Shown here in pieces: positions 1 through 9,074 of a DNA stretch of 64,000 bases (position 1 is its first letter; each line of letters opens with the position of its first letter). The DNA comes from DASTEQ01 sp040905185. Lineage in GTDB: Bacteria > Chloroflexota > Limnocylindria > QHBO01. The translations under genes and the position numbers were made by a program. Below the pieces are notes generated by a model. That model saw nothing but the letters and a program-made list of their open reading frames with translations, was not told the DNA's origin and ran no database searches. The stretch spans positions 186,001 to 250,000 of the forward strand of contig JBBDRZ010000003.1 in assembly GCA_040905185.1 (NCBI GenBank), in the 5' to 3' direction.

Positions 1-1586
1 CCATCGGCTCCGCGGAGTCGTTCCGCGGCTACATCGACGTCGTGGAGCAGCATGCCTCGATCTACGACAACGGCGAGCCGAAAGAAGTGCCGATACCCGA
101 TGACATGCGGGTTGCCGAGGAGTTCCGCCGCCAAGCCCTCATCGAGGCCGCGGCCGAAGCATCGGACGATCTCATGCTCAAGTATCTCGAGGGCGAGGCG
201 ATCTCCGACGCCGAGATCGAGACGGCCCTCCATACCGGCACCCGGGACGGGTCGGTGGTGCCGGTGTTCGTGGGTTCGGCCCATCGCAACATCGGTGTCC
301 GCGAGTTGATCCGGATGATCGCCCGCCACGTGCCGTCGGCGGTCGAGGTCGGCGGCCGCACCACCTCCGACGGCAAGCTCATCGAGCCCGACCCGGCGGG
401 CCCGTTCGTGGCCCAGGTGTTCAAGGTTACGGCCGACCCGTTCGTCGGCCGGCTCACGTACTTCCGGGTCGTCTCCGGCGCCCTCAAGGCCCAGGGCCAC
501 CTCCACAACGCCACCCGACGTGAGGACGAGCGGTTCGGCAACCTGCTGGCCCTCCAGGGAAAGGAGCAGGTCAACCTGCCCCAGGTCGGCCCCGGCGACA
601 TTGCCGCCGTCGCCAAGCTGGCCTCGACCCATGCCGGCGACACGCTTGTGGCCGATCGTTCCGCGGCGGTCCAGCTGCCGGCGTTCACCTTCCCCGAGCC
701 GACTCTGCAAGTCGCGGTGGAACCCGAGTCCAAGGCCGACCTCGACAAGCTGGGACAGGCCCTCAACCGGATGCTCGAGGAGGAGCCGTGCATGCGGGTC
801 CACCGCGAGGCGGCAACCTCCCAGACCATCCTGACCGCCATGGGCGACGCCCACGTCGATGTCATCGTGGATCGGTTGAAGCGCAAGTTCGGCGCGGCGG
901 TCAGGGTGGTAGCCCCGCGCGTGCCGTACCGCGAGACCATCCGGCGCCCGGCCAAGATCGACAACCGATTCAAGCGCCAGACCGGTGGCCACGGCCAATT
1001 CGGGCACGTGGTCATCGAGTTCGAGCCCAACGAGGCCGGCGAAGGGTTCGTGTTCGGTGATCGGATCGTGGGCGGCGCGGTGCCCAAGCAGTACATCCCG
1101 GCCGTCGAAAAGGGCCTCCGTGAGTCAATGGCCGAGGGGGTCCTGGCCGGCTACCCGGTGGTCGATCTCAAGGCCACCCTGGTGGACGGCTCGTACCACA
1201 CCGTCGACTCGTCCGAGATGGCGTTCAAGATCGCGGCCTCGCAGGCCCTCAAAAAAGCCTTCACTGATGCCGACCCGACTCTTCTCGAGCCAGTCCTCGA
1301 GGTCGAGGTCGTCGTCCCCGACGAGTACATGGGTGACGTCATGGGCCAGATCACCGCCAAGCGCGGGCACGTCCTGGGCATGGACTCGGCCGACGGGACC
1401 CAGTACCTGCGCGCCCAGGTCCCGCAGGCCGAGATGTTCCACTACGCCACCGAGCTGCGGAGCATCACCCAGGGTCGCGGCCGCTTCTCCCAGAAGCTTG
1501 ACCACTACGCTGAAGTCCCGCACACGATTGCCGACAAGGTGATCGCGGAGCACCAGTCCAAGGTGGCTGCGGGGGAGCGTCACTAA
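1..1586 (+). CDS. fusA: Elongation factor G-type translational GTPase, 5' end cut by the window
   Basis: The frame is open from base 3 to a TAA at 1584, so the gene begins before the window and the GTG at 42 is internal. The first residues (GSAESFRGYIDVV) are the end of the GTPase domain. Domains II and III follow, then domain IV with KRQTGGHGQFGHVVIEFEP near 970-1030 and GYPVVDLKATLVDGSYH, and domain V with MGDVMGQITAKRGHVLGM. The protein works on the ribosome, coupling GTP hydrolysis to translocation or recycling. TGGHGQFG (canonical EF-G1 has SGGRGQYG) and GGAVPKQYIPAVEKG resemble the EF-G2/EF-G-like paralogue group, so another EF-G may be the main translocase. The GTP-binding motifs lie outside the window and cannot be checked. 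Confidence 0.93.
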   Translation, partial: IGSAESFRGYIDVVEQHASIYDNGEPKEVPIPDDMRVAEEFRRQALIEAAAEASDDLMLKYLEGEAISDAEIETALHTGTRDGSVVPVFVGSAHRNIGVRELIRMIARHVPSAVEVGGRTTSDGKLIEPDPAGPFVAQVFKVTADPFVGRLTYFRVVSGALKAQGHLHNATRREDERFGNLLALQGKEQVNLPQVGPGDIAAVAKLASTHAGDTLVADRSAAVQLPAFTFPEPTLQVAVEPESKADLDKLGQALNRMLEEEPCMRVHREAATSQTILTAMGDAHVDVIVDRLKRKFGAAVRVVAPRVPYRETIRRPAKIDNRFKRQTGGHGQFGHVVIEFEPNEAGEGFVFGDRIVGGAVPKQYIPAVEKGLRESMAEGVLAGYPVVDLKATLVDGSYHTVDSSEMAFKIAASQALKKAFTDADPTLLEPVLEVEVVVPDEYMGDVMGQITAKRGHVLGMDSADGTQYLRAQVPQAEMFHYATELRSITQGRGRFSQKLDHYAEVPHTIADKVIAEHQSKVAAGERH

Positions 1587-1690
1587 CTTCTCCGCACCGC
1601 ACCACTCTGCACCTCTTCGTTTTGTTGACACTGGGGCGTATCTTGCGTCGGGGATTTCCCCTGTATTCATCTGGAGGAGGTGGATTTCTC

Positions 1691-2104
1691 GTGAGTGGTT
1701 TCTTCACACCCAGGATGTTCCTGATCGTTGGAGGGGCCGTCCTACTCCTGCTGGGAATCGTCGGATACCTCGGTATCTTCACCGAGGAGGCCTATTCCTG
1801 GTTCTGGTTGGACAGTGGTGAGAACATCGCTCACACCGTCCTCGGCGTCGTCGCGCTGGCAGCCGTGTTCGTCCCCGGCCTGAACAGTGCGCTGACGCCC
1901 TACTACCGACCTATCGTCATCCTGGTCGGCTTGATCGCACTCTTCTTCGGCGTCTACGGGTTCGTGGTGGCGGGCGACACGTCGGGGGCCAACACCTTCG
2001 GCCTGGCCAACCTGGAGAGCCCCGCGGACAACATCCTCCACCTCGTGGTCGCGGCCTGGGCGTTTGCCTCCGCGTTCATGGGGCGTGAGCCCAGCATGGC
2101 CTGA
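1691..2104 (+). CDS. DUF4383-type four-helix membrane protein
   Basis: A 137-residue protein with four hydrophobic segments. Two similar half-motifs, GENIAHTVLGVVAL and DNILHLVVAAWAF, sit in helices 2 and 4, a pattern I associate with the DUF4383 family; no function is known. The start is chosen at GTG 1691 because GGAGGAGG lies 9 bases upstream (1672-1680). The frame stays open upstream to 1622, but that extension (LRRGFPLYSSGGGG) looks like untranslated leader. The gene follows the EF-G gene on the same strand after about 100 bp and faces tyrS. A hairpin separates the two 3' ends. Confidence 0.8.
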   Translation: MSGFFTPRMFLIVGGAVLLLLGIVGYLGIFTEEAYSWFWLDSGENIAHTVLGVVALAAVFVPGLNSALTPYYRPIVILVGLIALFFGVYGFVVAGDTSGANTFGLANLESPADNILHLVVAAWAFASAFMGREPSMA

Positions 2105-2117
2105 CAAGGCTCTCGGA

Positions 2118-2146
2118 GCGCCGGCGGTCCACCCGGACCCCGGCGC
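2118..2146. terminator. Hairpin between convergent DUF4383 gene and tyrS
   Basis: GCGCCGG-c-GGTCC pairs with GGACCCCGGCGC around an ACCC loop: 12 base pairs with one bulged C. It lies between two convergent stop codons. The following sequence is only moderately T-rich on either strand, so it is a plausible but weak bidirectional terminator. Confidence 0.45.
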
Positions 2147-2166
2147 TTCGTGCTATCCGGCGCCGA

Positions 2167-3369
2167 TCAGGTGAGGCGCACGCGGGCAGCCTGGCGCTTA
2201 CCGACCCGCACCTCGTGATCAATCCCGGCCGCGAACATCCGCAGCTCATCGGTCTGAAACTCGCCGTCCACGCGGACCCCGCCCTGGCGGACGAGCCTTC
2301 TCCCGACGCTCCGTGACGACGCCAGGCCGGCGGCCACCAGCAGGTCGGGAAGGCTGATCCCAGCCAGGGGGACCGTCACTGTCGTCTCTTCGATCTCGGA
2401 CACGAGCTGCCCGCCACTCACCTCCTGCTCCCAGCGGGCCTCGGCCTCGGCCGCCGCCTCCTCGGAGTGCCAGCGGGACACGATCTCGCGCGCCAGCTGC
2501 TGCTTCGCCGCCTTGGGATGGGTGCGATCCGCGGCCAGATCGGCCAGGAAGGCTTCGGCTTCCGCATCGGTCCAGCGCGTGACCAGGCGCGCCCAGTTCG
2601 GAAGCAGGCTGTCGGGGATGCTCATGGTGCGGGCGTATTGCTCGTACGGCGGATCGGTCAAGCCAATCGCATTGCCCATTGACTTGCTCATCTTCGCCAC
2701 CCCGTCGATGCCGACCAGCAGCTCGCAGGTCAGGATCTGCTGGGGGTCCTGGCCAAAGTCGCGCTGTACGTCGCGGCCGACGAGCAGGTTGAAGGTCTGG
2801 TCGGTGCCGCCCAGCTCGACATCGGCCTGAACCGCGACCGAGTCGTAGGCCTGGAGCAGCGGGTACAGGGTCTCGTGCATCGACACCGGGGCACCCTCGG
2901 CCAGGCGCTTGGCGAACGTGTCGCGCTCGATCATACGGGCCAGCGTGAACCGGCTCATGAGCGCGAATACCTCGCGCAGGCCGAAGGTGTCGAACCACTC
3001 CGACTGCCAGCGAACTTCGGTCCTGGCCTGGTCCACGACGCGGTGGAACTGGGCCAGGTAGGTCTCGGCGTTGGCCCGCACCTCGTCCGCCGACAGGATG
3101 GGCCGGGTCGTGTTGCGCTCCGACGGATCCCCGATCTGGGCCGTGGTGTCCCCCACCACGAGCACCGCCGTGTGTCCCAGGTCCTGGAACGCGCGCAGCC
3201 GCTCGAGAACGACGCCATGACCGATGTGCAGGTCCGGGCTGGTGGGATCGAAGCCCAGTTTCACCCGCAGCGGGCGGTCGCCGGCGAGAAGCCTTCGGAG
3301 CGCCCCGCTCTCGACAACCTGGGCCACGCGGCGGGTCAGCAGGTCCTCGATGGCGCCGGCGCGATCCAT
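2167..3369 (-). CDS. tyrS: Tyrosyl-tRNA synthetase
   Basis: A 400-residue class I synthetase that charges tRNA-Tyr in the cytoplasm. HIGH-type motif HIGHG is at residues 48-52 and the KMSKS loop (AKMSKSMGNAIGL) near residue 235. GGTDQTFNLLVGRDVQRDFGQ lines the tyrosine/ATP site, and an S4-type RNA-binding domain occupies about the last 60 residues (VGRRLVRQGGVRVDG). Length and motif spacing match the longer TyrRS subfamily. The ATG at 3369 is chosen because the protein then begins at the family's usual N terminus and a TACCAT box ends 6 bases upstream; the 50 codons further upstream look non-coding. It is divergent from the penicillin-binding protein gene, 68 bp apart. No T-box leader is visible. 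Confidence 0.97.
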   Translation of the reverse strand: MDRAGAIEDLLTRRVAQVVESGALRRLLAGDRPLRVKLGFDPTSPDLHIGHGVVLERLRAFQDLGHTAVLVVGDTTAQIGDPSERNTTRPILSADEVRANAETYLAQFHRVVDQARTEVRWQSEWFDTFGLREVFALMSRFTLARMIERDTFAKRLAEGAPVSMHETLYPLLQAYDSVAVQADVELGGTDQTFNLLVGRDVQRDFGQDPQQILTCELLVGIDGVAKMSKSMGNAIGLTDPPYEQYARTMSIPDSLLPNWARLVTRWTDAEAEAFLADLAADRTHPKAAKQQLAREIVSRWHSEEAAAEAEARWEQEVSGGQLVSEIEETTVTVPLAGISLPDLLVAAGLASSRSVGRRLVRQGGVRVDGEFQTDELRMFAAGIDHEVRVGKRQAARVRLT

Positions 3370-3375
3370 GCCCCG

Positions 3376-3381
3376 ATGGTA
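3376..3381 (-). promoter_or_regulatory. TANNNT box (TACCAT) for tyrS
   Basis: TACCAT ends 6 bases before the tyrS ATG with no Shine-Dalgarno between, the spacing expected for a leaderless transcript. Confidence 0.5.
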
Positions 3382-3423
3382 CCCGCCCCCGAGCGCCGGA
3401 CGGCACCCTTCGAGCCGCTCTGC

Positions 3424-3429
3424 TAGAGT
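3424..3429 (+). promoter_or_regulatory. TANNNT box (TAGAGT) for the penicillin-binding protein gene
   Basis: TAGAGT ends 8 bases before GTG 3438. There is no Shine-Dalgarno and no recognisable -35 about 17 bases upstream. Confidence 0.5.
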
Positions 3430-3437
3430 TCGCGGCC

Positions 3438-6140
3438 GTGACCTTGTCACCTCCGCCGCCGGCGGGCTACGGATCGCCCGCGCGGACCGGCGCCGCGCCC
3501 CGGATGCGCGTTCAGCCATTGCCCGCCGTGATCCTCGCCACCTTTGCGGTGCTCGGGGTGGGCATCGTGCTCAGCGCGGTGTTCCTGTATACCGCGTACG
3601 CCAGCTCACTCCCCGAAGTCACCGCGCTCGAGGACTACACCCCCGACGAGGGGTCGCTCGTCGTATCCGCCGACGGCCGTGAGCTGGCGACGTTTGCCGC
3701 CACCAACCGCCGGGTGGTGGCCTTTGACGAGATCCCGGACGTCCTGGTCGAGGCCACCGTGTCGGCCGAGGACCACACGTTCTGGGACAACCCGTGTGTC
3801 GATCCGCGAGCCATCGTGCGTGCCCTTCTCCAGAACGTGTCCGCCGGCGAGGTCATCTCCGGGGCCTCGACCATCTGCCAGCAGCTCGTTCGCAGCGTAC
3901 TCCTGCCGCCTGACCTTATGGCCGATCCCGGACGCCAGCTCGAACGAAAGATCAAGGAGGCCATGCTCGCCCTCCGACTGGATGCCGCCTACCCGGGCGA
4001 GGAAGGCAAGGCCCAGATCATGGAGTTCTTCCTCAACGAGATGTACTACGGCAATAACGGCTATGGGATCTGGGCCGCCGTGGACCGCTATTTCGACAAG
4101 GACGTTACCGATCCCGCGCCCGAGCACGAGGTGACGCCAGGGGAAGCGGCGCTGCTGGCGGGCCTGCTGCGCGCCCCGTCGGACCTCGATCCCACCCAGT
4201 ATGGCCGGCCGGCGATGGACGCCGAAGGGCTCGAGATCCCCGGTGTCCTGGAGGTCCCCGATGACACGGAACCGGTCCGGATTCGCGACAGCGTGCTCGG
4301 CAACATGGTCGAGCTCGGCTACCTGACCGATTTCCAGCGCGACGCGATCCTCCGCCAGCCGGTCTACGTCCGCGTGCCCGAGACGCCAGAGTTCCTGGCC
4401 CCGCATTTCGTGTACGCCACCCGACGCGAGGTGGCCGAACTGCTCGGCGCGGAGGACATCATCGACCGCGGCGGGTTGCGGATCGAGACCACGCTCGAAT
4501 ACGACGCCTACCAGGTTACCGCCGAGAAGTGGGCGCAGGTGGCCTACGACATGGATCGGCTGACCGATGAGGAGCTGGGGGCCCGCTACGGCCCCGACGC
4601 GATGAACTGGATCAACCAGCTCCAGGGTCGGAACATCGGCAACGACGCCATCGTCACGCTCAACTACCGGACCGGGGCGGTGGTGGCCTACGTGGGAAGC
4701 GCGAATTTCGGCGGGGAGGCCACCCCCATCCACCAGCCCCAGTTCGACGTCGTGGGCCAGGCCTTCCGCCAGTCCGGATCGGCATTCAAACCGATCACCT
4801 ACGCGACCGGGTTCGAGACCGGGACCATCACCCCGGCCACGATGTTCATGGACGTCTCGACCGAGATCGTGCCCGGCTACCCGGTCGGAGACGCTGACCT
4901 GGGCGAGCGGGGCCCGGTTCGGGTGCGCGATGCGCTGAAGTTCTCGCTCAACATCCCGGTGACCAAGGCCCAGCAGCTCATCGGGACCGCGCAGGTGGTG
5001 GACCAGGCTGAGCGGCTGGGCCTCGCGTGGGACCCGGCCCAGGACCCGAATGTCGCGTCGCTGACCCTGGGCACGATCGGGGTGCGGATGATCGATCTGG
5101 CCGCTGCCTACGGCACGCTGGCCAACGGCGGGCTGTACCAGGAGCCGTACCTGATCGAGCGCATCGTGGACCGTGACGGCGACGTCATCTACGACCGGGC
5201 AACGGACGGCCCAGACGGCCAGCAGGCCATCTCCCCGCAGGCGGCATACCTGGTCAGCGACATCCTGGCCGACAACACCGATCCGGCGCAGAACGCGTTG
5301 TGGGGCCCGCGCTTCCAGCTGCTGACCGATGCCGGCCGGCGGCCGGCCACCCTGAAGACCGGCACCACGACCGATTTCCGCGACCTGCAGGCCTTCGGCT
5401 ACCTGGCCGCCGATCCAGACCCGGAGCTCGACGAAGGCGCGCTCATCACCGGCGTGTGGGTCGGCAACAGCGACTTCTCGTCCATCGACTCGGTGTTCGC
5501 GGCCGATGGCCCCACGTTCATCTGGCACGACTACATGACCGAGGTCACGGCCCTCAACGCCCTGCCGGTGCGCGACTTCGTCCGACCCGAGGGGATCGTG
5601 GATCGGACGATCGACGCCATGACCGGTCAGTCGCCCGGCGAATTCACGACCACGACCATGGGCGAGGTCTTCATGGCCTCCGGCCCAGGCCTGGCTACCG
5701 ACGATGCCCACCGCGAGCTCGCCATCGAGGCCGCGACCGGGAAGATCTGGCAGACCGGCTGTGGTGACTACGTGCCCGCGACTCCGGGGCCGACTGCCGC
5801 GCCCATCCCGTCCGGCGAGCCGATCCCGGAGCCGACGCCTGCACCGGCCATGCTCAAGGTGTTCCTTGACCTGGTCGGCTGGGACGCCGGTCATCCCGCC
5901 TGGGAAGCGTCGAACCTGGCGTGGATCGCGAGGCGGCAGGGTCCGGAAGCGAGCGTGCCACGGGCTCCCCTGCGCGCGCTGGACGCCCCGCTGGCGCCAA
6001 CCGAAGAGTGCACCCCGGGCGCGGTGCCCACGTCCACCCCGACCCCGATCCCGACTCCCACCCCGGAGTCGACGCCGACCCCTGAGCCCACCCCCACCCC
6101 GACCCCGGAGCCGACGCCGACCCCTGCGCCAGGGGCCTAG
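3438..6140 (+). CDS. Bifunctional class A penicillin-binding protein (glycosyltransferase/transpeptidase)
   Basis: A 900-residue membrane protein that polymerises and cross-links peptidoglycan outside the membrane. It has a short cytoplasmic N terminus and one membrane helix (about 30-54). The GT51 domain has the catalytic Glu in AEDHTFWDNPCVD (E111), GASTICQQL (142-150), RKIKEAMLALRLD and FFLNEMYYGNNGYGI. The transpeptidase domain has nucleophile motif SAFK (S448-K451), SLN in KFSLNIPVT, and KTGTT (K640). The C terminus is a Pro/Thr-rich tail of repeated PTPTPEP units, probably a wall-spanning or glycosylated stalk. The GTG start is supported by the TAGAGT box. Its TAG stop shares the tetranucleotide CTAG (6137-6140) with the convergent mutS2 stop. 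Confidence 0.95.
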   Translation: MTLSPPPPAGYGSPARTGAAPRMRVQPLPAVILATFAVLGVGIVLSAVFLYTAYASSLPEVTALEDYTPDEGSLVVSADGRELATFAATNRRVVAFDEIPDVLVEATVSAEDHTFWDNPCVDPRAIVRALLQNVSAGEVISGASTICQQLVRSVLLPPDLMADPGRQLERKIKEAMLALRLDAAYPGEEGKAQIMEFFLNEMYYGNNGYGIWAAVDRYFDKDVTDPAPEHEVTPGEAALLAGLLRAPSDLDPTQYGRPAMDAEGLEIPGVLEVPDDTEPVRIRDSVLGNMVELGYLTDFQRDAILRQPVYVRVPETPEFLAPHFVYATRREVAELLGAEDIIDRGGLRIETTLEYDAYQVTAEKWAQVAYDMDRLTDEELGARYGPDAMNWINQLQGRNIGNDAIVTLNYRTGAVVAYVGSANFGGEATPIHQPQFDVVGQAFRQSGSAFKPITYATGFETGTITPATMFMDVSTEIVPGYPVGDADLGERGPVRVRDALKFSLNIPVTKAQQLIGTAQVVDQAERLGLAWDPAQDPNVASLTLGTIGVRMIDLAAAYGTLANGGLYQEPYLIERIVDRDGDVIYDRATDGPDGQQAISPQAAYLVSDILADNTDPAQNALWGPRFQLLTDAGRRPATLKTGTTTDFRDLQAFGYLAADPDPELDEGALITGVWVGNSDFSSIDSVFAADGPTFIWHDYMTEVTALNALPVRDFVRPEGIVDRTIDAMTGQSPGEFTTTTMGEVFMASGPGLATDDAHRELAIEAATGKIWQTGCGDYVPATPGPTAAPIPSGEPIPEPTPAPAMLKVFLDLVGWDAGHPAWEASNLAWIARRQGPEASVPRAPLRALDAPLAPTEECTPGAVPTSTPTPIPTPTPESTPTPEPTPTPTPEPTPTPAPGA

Positions 6141-8512
6141 AGCTCCCCGACCGTCGCTCCGTCCCCGCCTTCCGCGCGCCGCCCTCGCCGCTGGGTGCGG
6201 ACCCGCGGATGGTCGGCCAGGTACTCGCGGATGGCGCGCCGCAGCGCTCCGGTTCCAGCCCCGTGGATGATGACCACCTGGTCGGCGCCGGCCAGCAGCG
6301 CCTGGTCGAGATGGGCCGCCAGCCGTTCGAGGGCGGCCTCCACCCGCTCGCCCCGCAGGTCCAGGCTGGGAGGAAGCTCGGCGGCGGCGCGGCGCACCAG
6401 CTCCTCGGCCGCCAGGTCACGCTCGGGTGGCGCGGCCCCGGGCTCGTCCACGACCTCGACGTCGTCGCCGGGGACCACCAAGCGGGCGCCATCCGCATCC
6501 AATGTGACCCGCCCGGTGCGGCCGCTGATGGCCGCGATCCGCCCGCTCCGTCTCAGGGTTCGGCTGCGACCCCACAGCCCGACGCGGGGCTGGAGTCCGG
6601 GCTCGAGCGCGGCTTCGTCTGCGACCAGCTCCGTGGGCAGAGGGGCGGCGGCGATACGGGCCCGGCGGCGGGCGGTGCGCGCCCCAAGATCCGCCAGGGC
6701 GGCTGAATCGGAACGGCGGGCGGCCCGCCGGGCCTCGGCGACCTCGCGTTCGGCAGCCGCGAGCAGCGAATCGGCCGCCCGCCGCGCCTCGACCAGGATC
6801 CGAGCCGCCTCCCGCCGGGCGCGGCCGGTCCCGACTTCGGCCCGCTCCCGCTCGGCGCGGGCTGCGTGGCGCTCTTCGGAGGCAGTCGCGAGCGCCTCGG
6901 CGCGTTCGGACTCGGCGCGGCGGATGGCGGCCAGCGTTTCCTCCAGCGACGCGTGGGTGGACGAGATCCGCTCGCGGGCCACGGCCAGCACCTCGGGCGC
7001 CAGGCCCAGGCGCTCCGCGATGGCGAACGCCTGGGAAGCGCCGGGGAGTCCGATCGACAGGTGGTAGGTGGGGCGCAACGTGGCCACGTCGAACTCGACC
7101 GCAGCGTTCGTCACGCCCGGTTGGGTCTCGGCGAAGGCCTTCAACTCGGCGTAGTGGGTGGTGGCGGCCACCAGCGCCCCGCGCTCGAGGAGGATCGTGA
7201 CCACCGCCATGGCCAGGGCCGAGCCCTCGGTCGGATCGGTCCCGGCGCCGATTTCGTCGAGGAGCACCAGGGTCTGCGGTCCGGCGACCTCGAGGAAGCG
7301 GACGACGTTCCGCAGGTGGCTCGAGAACGTTGACAGCGACTGGGCAATGCTCTGTTCGTCGCCGATGTCGGCCATGATCCGCGCGAACACCGGCAGCCGC
7401 GCCCCGTCCGCCGCCGGCACGCGCAGCCCGGACTGGTGCATGAGGGCCAGCAGACCCAGGGTCTTCAGGGCCACCGTCTTGCCGCCCGTGTTGGGGCCGG
7501 TGATCACCAGCGCGCGATACCCGAACCGCTCGCCCAGGCGCAGGTCGATGGGTACCGCCTCGGGGCCCAGCAGCGGGTGACGGGCGGAGAGGAGCTCAAC
7601 GGCGCCCTCCGCCACGGCGGGCCGCACGGCGTCCATATCTCCCGCCAGCCGGGCGCGCGCCAGCCACAGGTCGGCCCGTGCCAGGGCCGACAGCGAAGTG
7701 GATAGCCCCTCCGCCTGCCGCTCGACCTCGCGCGACAGGGCCTCGAGGACCCGCGCCTCCTCCTCGGCCGCCTCGAGCGTGGCCTCGGTCCAGGCGTTGT
7801 TCAGCTCCACCACCGCCAGGGGCTCGATGAACAGGGTGGCCGCCGATGCGCTCTGGTCGTGGACGATGCCCGGGACACGGCCCTTGGCCTCGGCTCGGAC
7901 CGGGATCACGTACCGGCCGGCCCGCTGGGTGACGATGGCGTCGCCGATGGCGCCAACCAGCTCCGGGGAGTGGAGCATTGCGTTCAGCCGCTCGCGGAGG
8001 CGCTCCTGCGCCACTCGCATCCGGCGCCGCGCCGTCTTCAGCGTCGGCGACGCGCTGTCCAGGACTTCCCCGCTGGGATCGATGCTGCGCTCGATCCGCT
8101 CACGGAGGGCAGGCGCCGGCTCGAGATCCTCGCGCACGCCCGCCAGCTGAGGAGCCGACCAGCGGCTCAGCCGGCGTCGAAACAGGTCGGTCGCGTGAAG
8201 GGTGCCGGCCACGTCCAGCAGCTCGGCCGGCGCAAGGCGTCCGCCGCGCCGGGCGCGGGCCAGCGCCTCCCGGATGTCGCGCGCACCCCCGATCGTGGCA
8301 TCGGCATGCATCTCAAGCAGACGCGCCGCCTCATCGGTCTGGTCGTGGAGGAGCGCGACGTGGACCGCATCGCCAACCGGGAGCGTGGCCTCCGCCAGCT
8401 CGCGCGAGGGCGCGAACGCGGTCCGCGCGGCCAACTGCTCGGTGATGGCCGAAAACTCCAGCGCCCGCAGGCTGGCGGCGTCGGGCTCAGCGGCGCGAGA
8501 GGTGCGGGTCAT
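6137..8512 (-). CDS. mutS2: MutS2 family ATPase/endonuclease
   Basis: A 791-residue protein of the MutS2 family, known for anti-recombination and, in some bacteria, rescue of collided ribosomes. It has the MutS core and clamp region, Walker A (GPNTGGKT, about residues 336-343) and Walker B (TLVLLDEIGAGTDPTEG). A long charged coiled coil (about 520-620, rich in RRAESERAEA-type sequence) leads to a C-terminal Smr nuclease domain with LDLRGERVEAAL and HGAGTGALRRAI. No mismatch-recognition N-terminal domain is present, as expected for MutS2. The ATG at 8512 lies inside the end of mpg (26-bp overlap), making it the last gene of the thrS-to-mutS2 run. Confidence 0.95.
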   Translation of the reverse strand: MTRTSRAAEPDAASLRALEFSAITEQLAARTAFAPSRELAEATLPVGDAVHVALLHDQTDEAARLLEMHADATIGGARDIREALARARRGGRLAPAELLDVAGTLHATDLFRRRLSRWSAPQLAGVREDLEPAPALRERIERSIDPSGEVLDSASPTLKTARRRMRVAQERLRERLNAMLHSPELVGAIGDAIVTQRAGRYVIPVRAEAKGRVPGIVHDQSASAATLFIEPLAVVELNNAWTEATLEAAEEEARVLEALSREVERQAEGLSTSLSALARADLWLARARLAGDMDAVRPAVAEGAVELLSARHPLLGPEAVPIDLRLGERFGYRALVITGPNTGGKTVALKTLGLLALMHQSGLRVPAADGARLPVFARIMADIGDEQSIAQSLSTFSSHLRNVVRFLEVAGPQTLVLLDEIGAGTDPTEGSALAMAVVTILLERGALVAATTHYAELKAFAETQPGVTNAAVEFDVATLRPTYHLSIGLPGASQAFAIAERLGLAPEVLAVARERISSTHASLEETLAAIRRAESERAEALATASEERHAARAERERAEVGTGRARREAARILVEARRAADSLLAAAEREVAEARRAARRSDSAALADLGARTARRRARIAAAPLPTELVADEAALEPGLQPRVGLWGRSRTLRRSGRIAAISGRTGRVTLDADGARLVVPGDDVEVVDEPGAAPPERDLAAEELVRRAAAELPPSLDLRGERVEAALERLAAHLDQALLAGADQVVIIHGAGTGALRRAIREYLADHPRVRTQRRGRRAEGGDGATVGEL

Positions 8513-9074
8513 TCGGAATCACGAACCGATACGGGCGCGCAGCCCAGGCGCCCGCGTAGCCGACGCCGATCCGCGTGCGGTACGCGACCGCGGGTGGTGG
8601 GGCGCCCAGGTGGAGGCGGACGGGACCGGTCAGCAGGTCGGCGCCGCTCAGGTCGCGACCGATGCCCAACGCCCGCCCGAGGTTGCCTGGGCCTGCCGCC
8701 AGGCGGGCAGTCGCGGGTTTCGGACCTCGTCGTCGGCGCGCCAGATCCTCGCCCTCGGTGACCTCGCCCGCGCGCAGGAGCACGGCCTCGGGCTTGGTTC
8801 CGGGCCCGCACACCACGTTCACGCAGTCGTGGATCCCGTAGATCCGATACACGTACAGGTGCCCCGGTGGCCCCCACATCGGCTCGTTGCGCGCCGTCCG
8901 GCCGCGGGCCGAGTGCGCGGCCGAGTCCTCCGGGCCCAGGTAGGCCTCGGTCTCGATCAGGCGCACCGTCACCCGACCCTCCGGCGTTTCATGCGTCAAG
9001 AAGGCGCCCAGCAGCTCGGGCGCGACGTCGAGGGCCGAGCGGTCGAACCAGCGGCGATCGGTCAGCGGGGTCAG
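8487..9074 (-). CDS. mpg: 3-methyladenine DNA glycosylase, AAG/MPG family
   Basis: About 195 residues, the usual size of bacterial AAG-type glycosylases, which remove alkylated purines in base-excision repair. Conserved blocks: LIETEAYLGPEDSAAHSARG (substrate pocket and catalytic region), HLYVYRIYGIHDCVNVVCG, AVLLRAGEV, and GPGNLGRALGI. The frame is open upstream, but homology begins at TDRRWFDRSALDVAPELLG, just inside the end of cvpA. No ATG, GTG or TTG lies near that point. A CTG at 9074-9072 overlapping the cvpA stop (CTGA) is the most economical start; a GTG further inside cvpA is the alternative. The 3' end overlaps mutS2. Confidence 0.88.
   Translation of the reverse strand: MTPLTDRRWFDRSALDVAPELLGAFLTHETPEGRVTVRLIETEAYLGPEDSAAHSARGRTARNEPMWGPPGHLYVYRIYGIHDCVNVVCGPGTKPEAVLLRAGEVTEGEDLARRRRGPKPATARLAAGPGNLGRALGIGRDLSGADLLTGPVRLHLGAPPPAVAYRTRIGVGYAGAWAARPYRFVIPNDPHLSRR

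Noticed and set aside
1625..1630. TTGACA upstream of the DUF4383 gene as a -35 element
   Set aside because: No acceptable -10 at 15-19 bp; only TATCTT at 8 bp. Not listed as a promoter.
6000..6135. Repetitive CCGACCCC/CCCACCCC DNA as a tandem repeat array
   Set aside because: It is the coding sequence of the Pro/Thr tail of the penicillin-binding protein; units vary in length and sequence.
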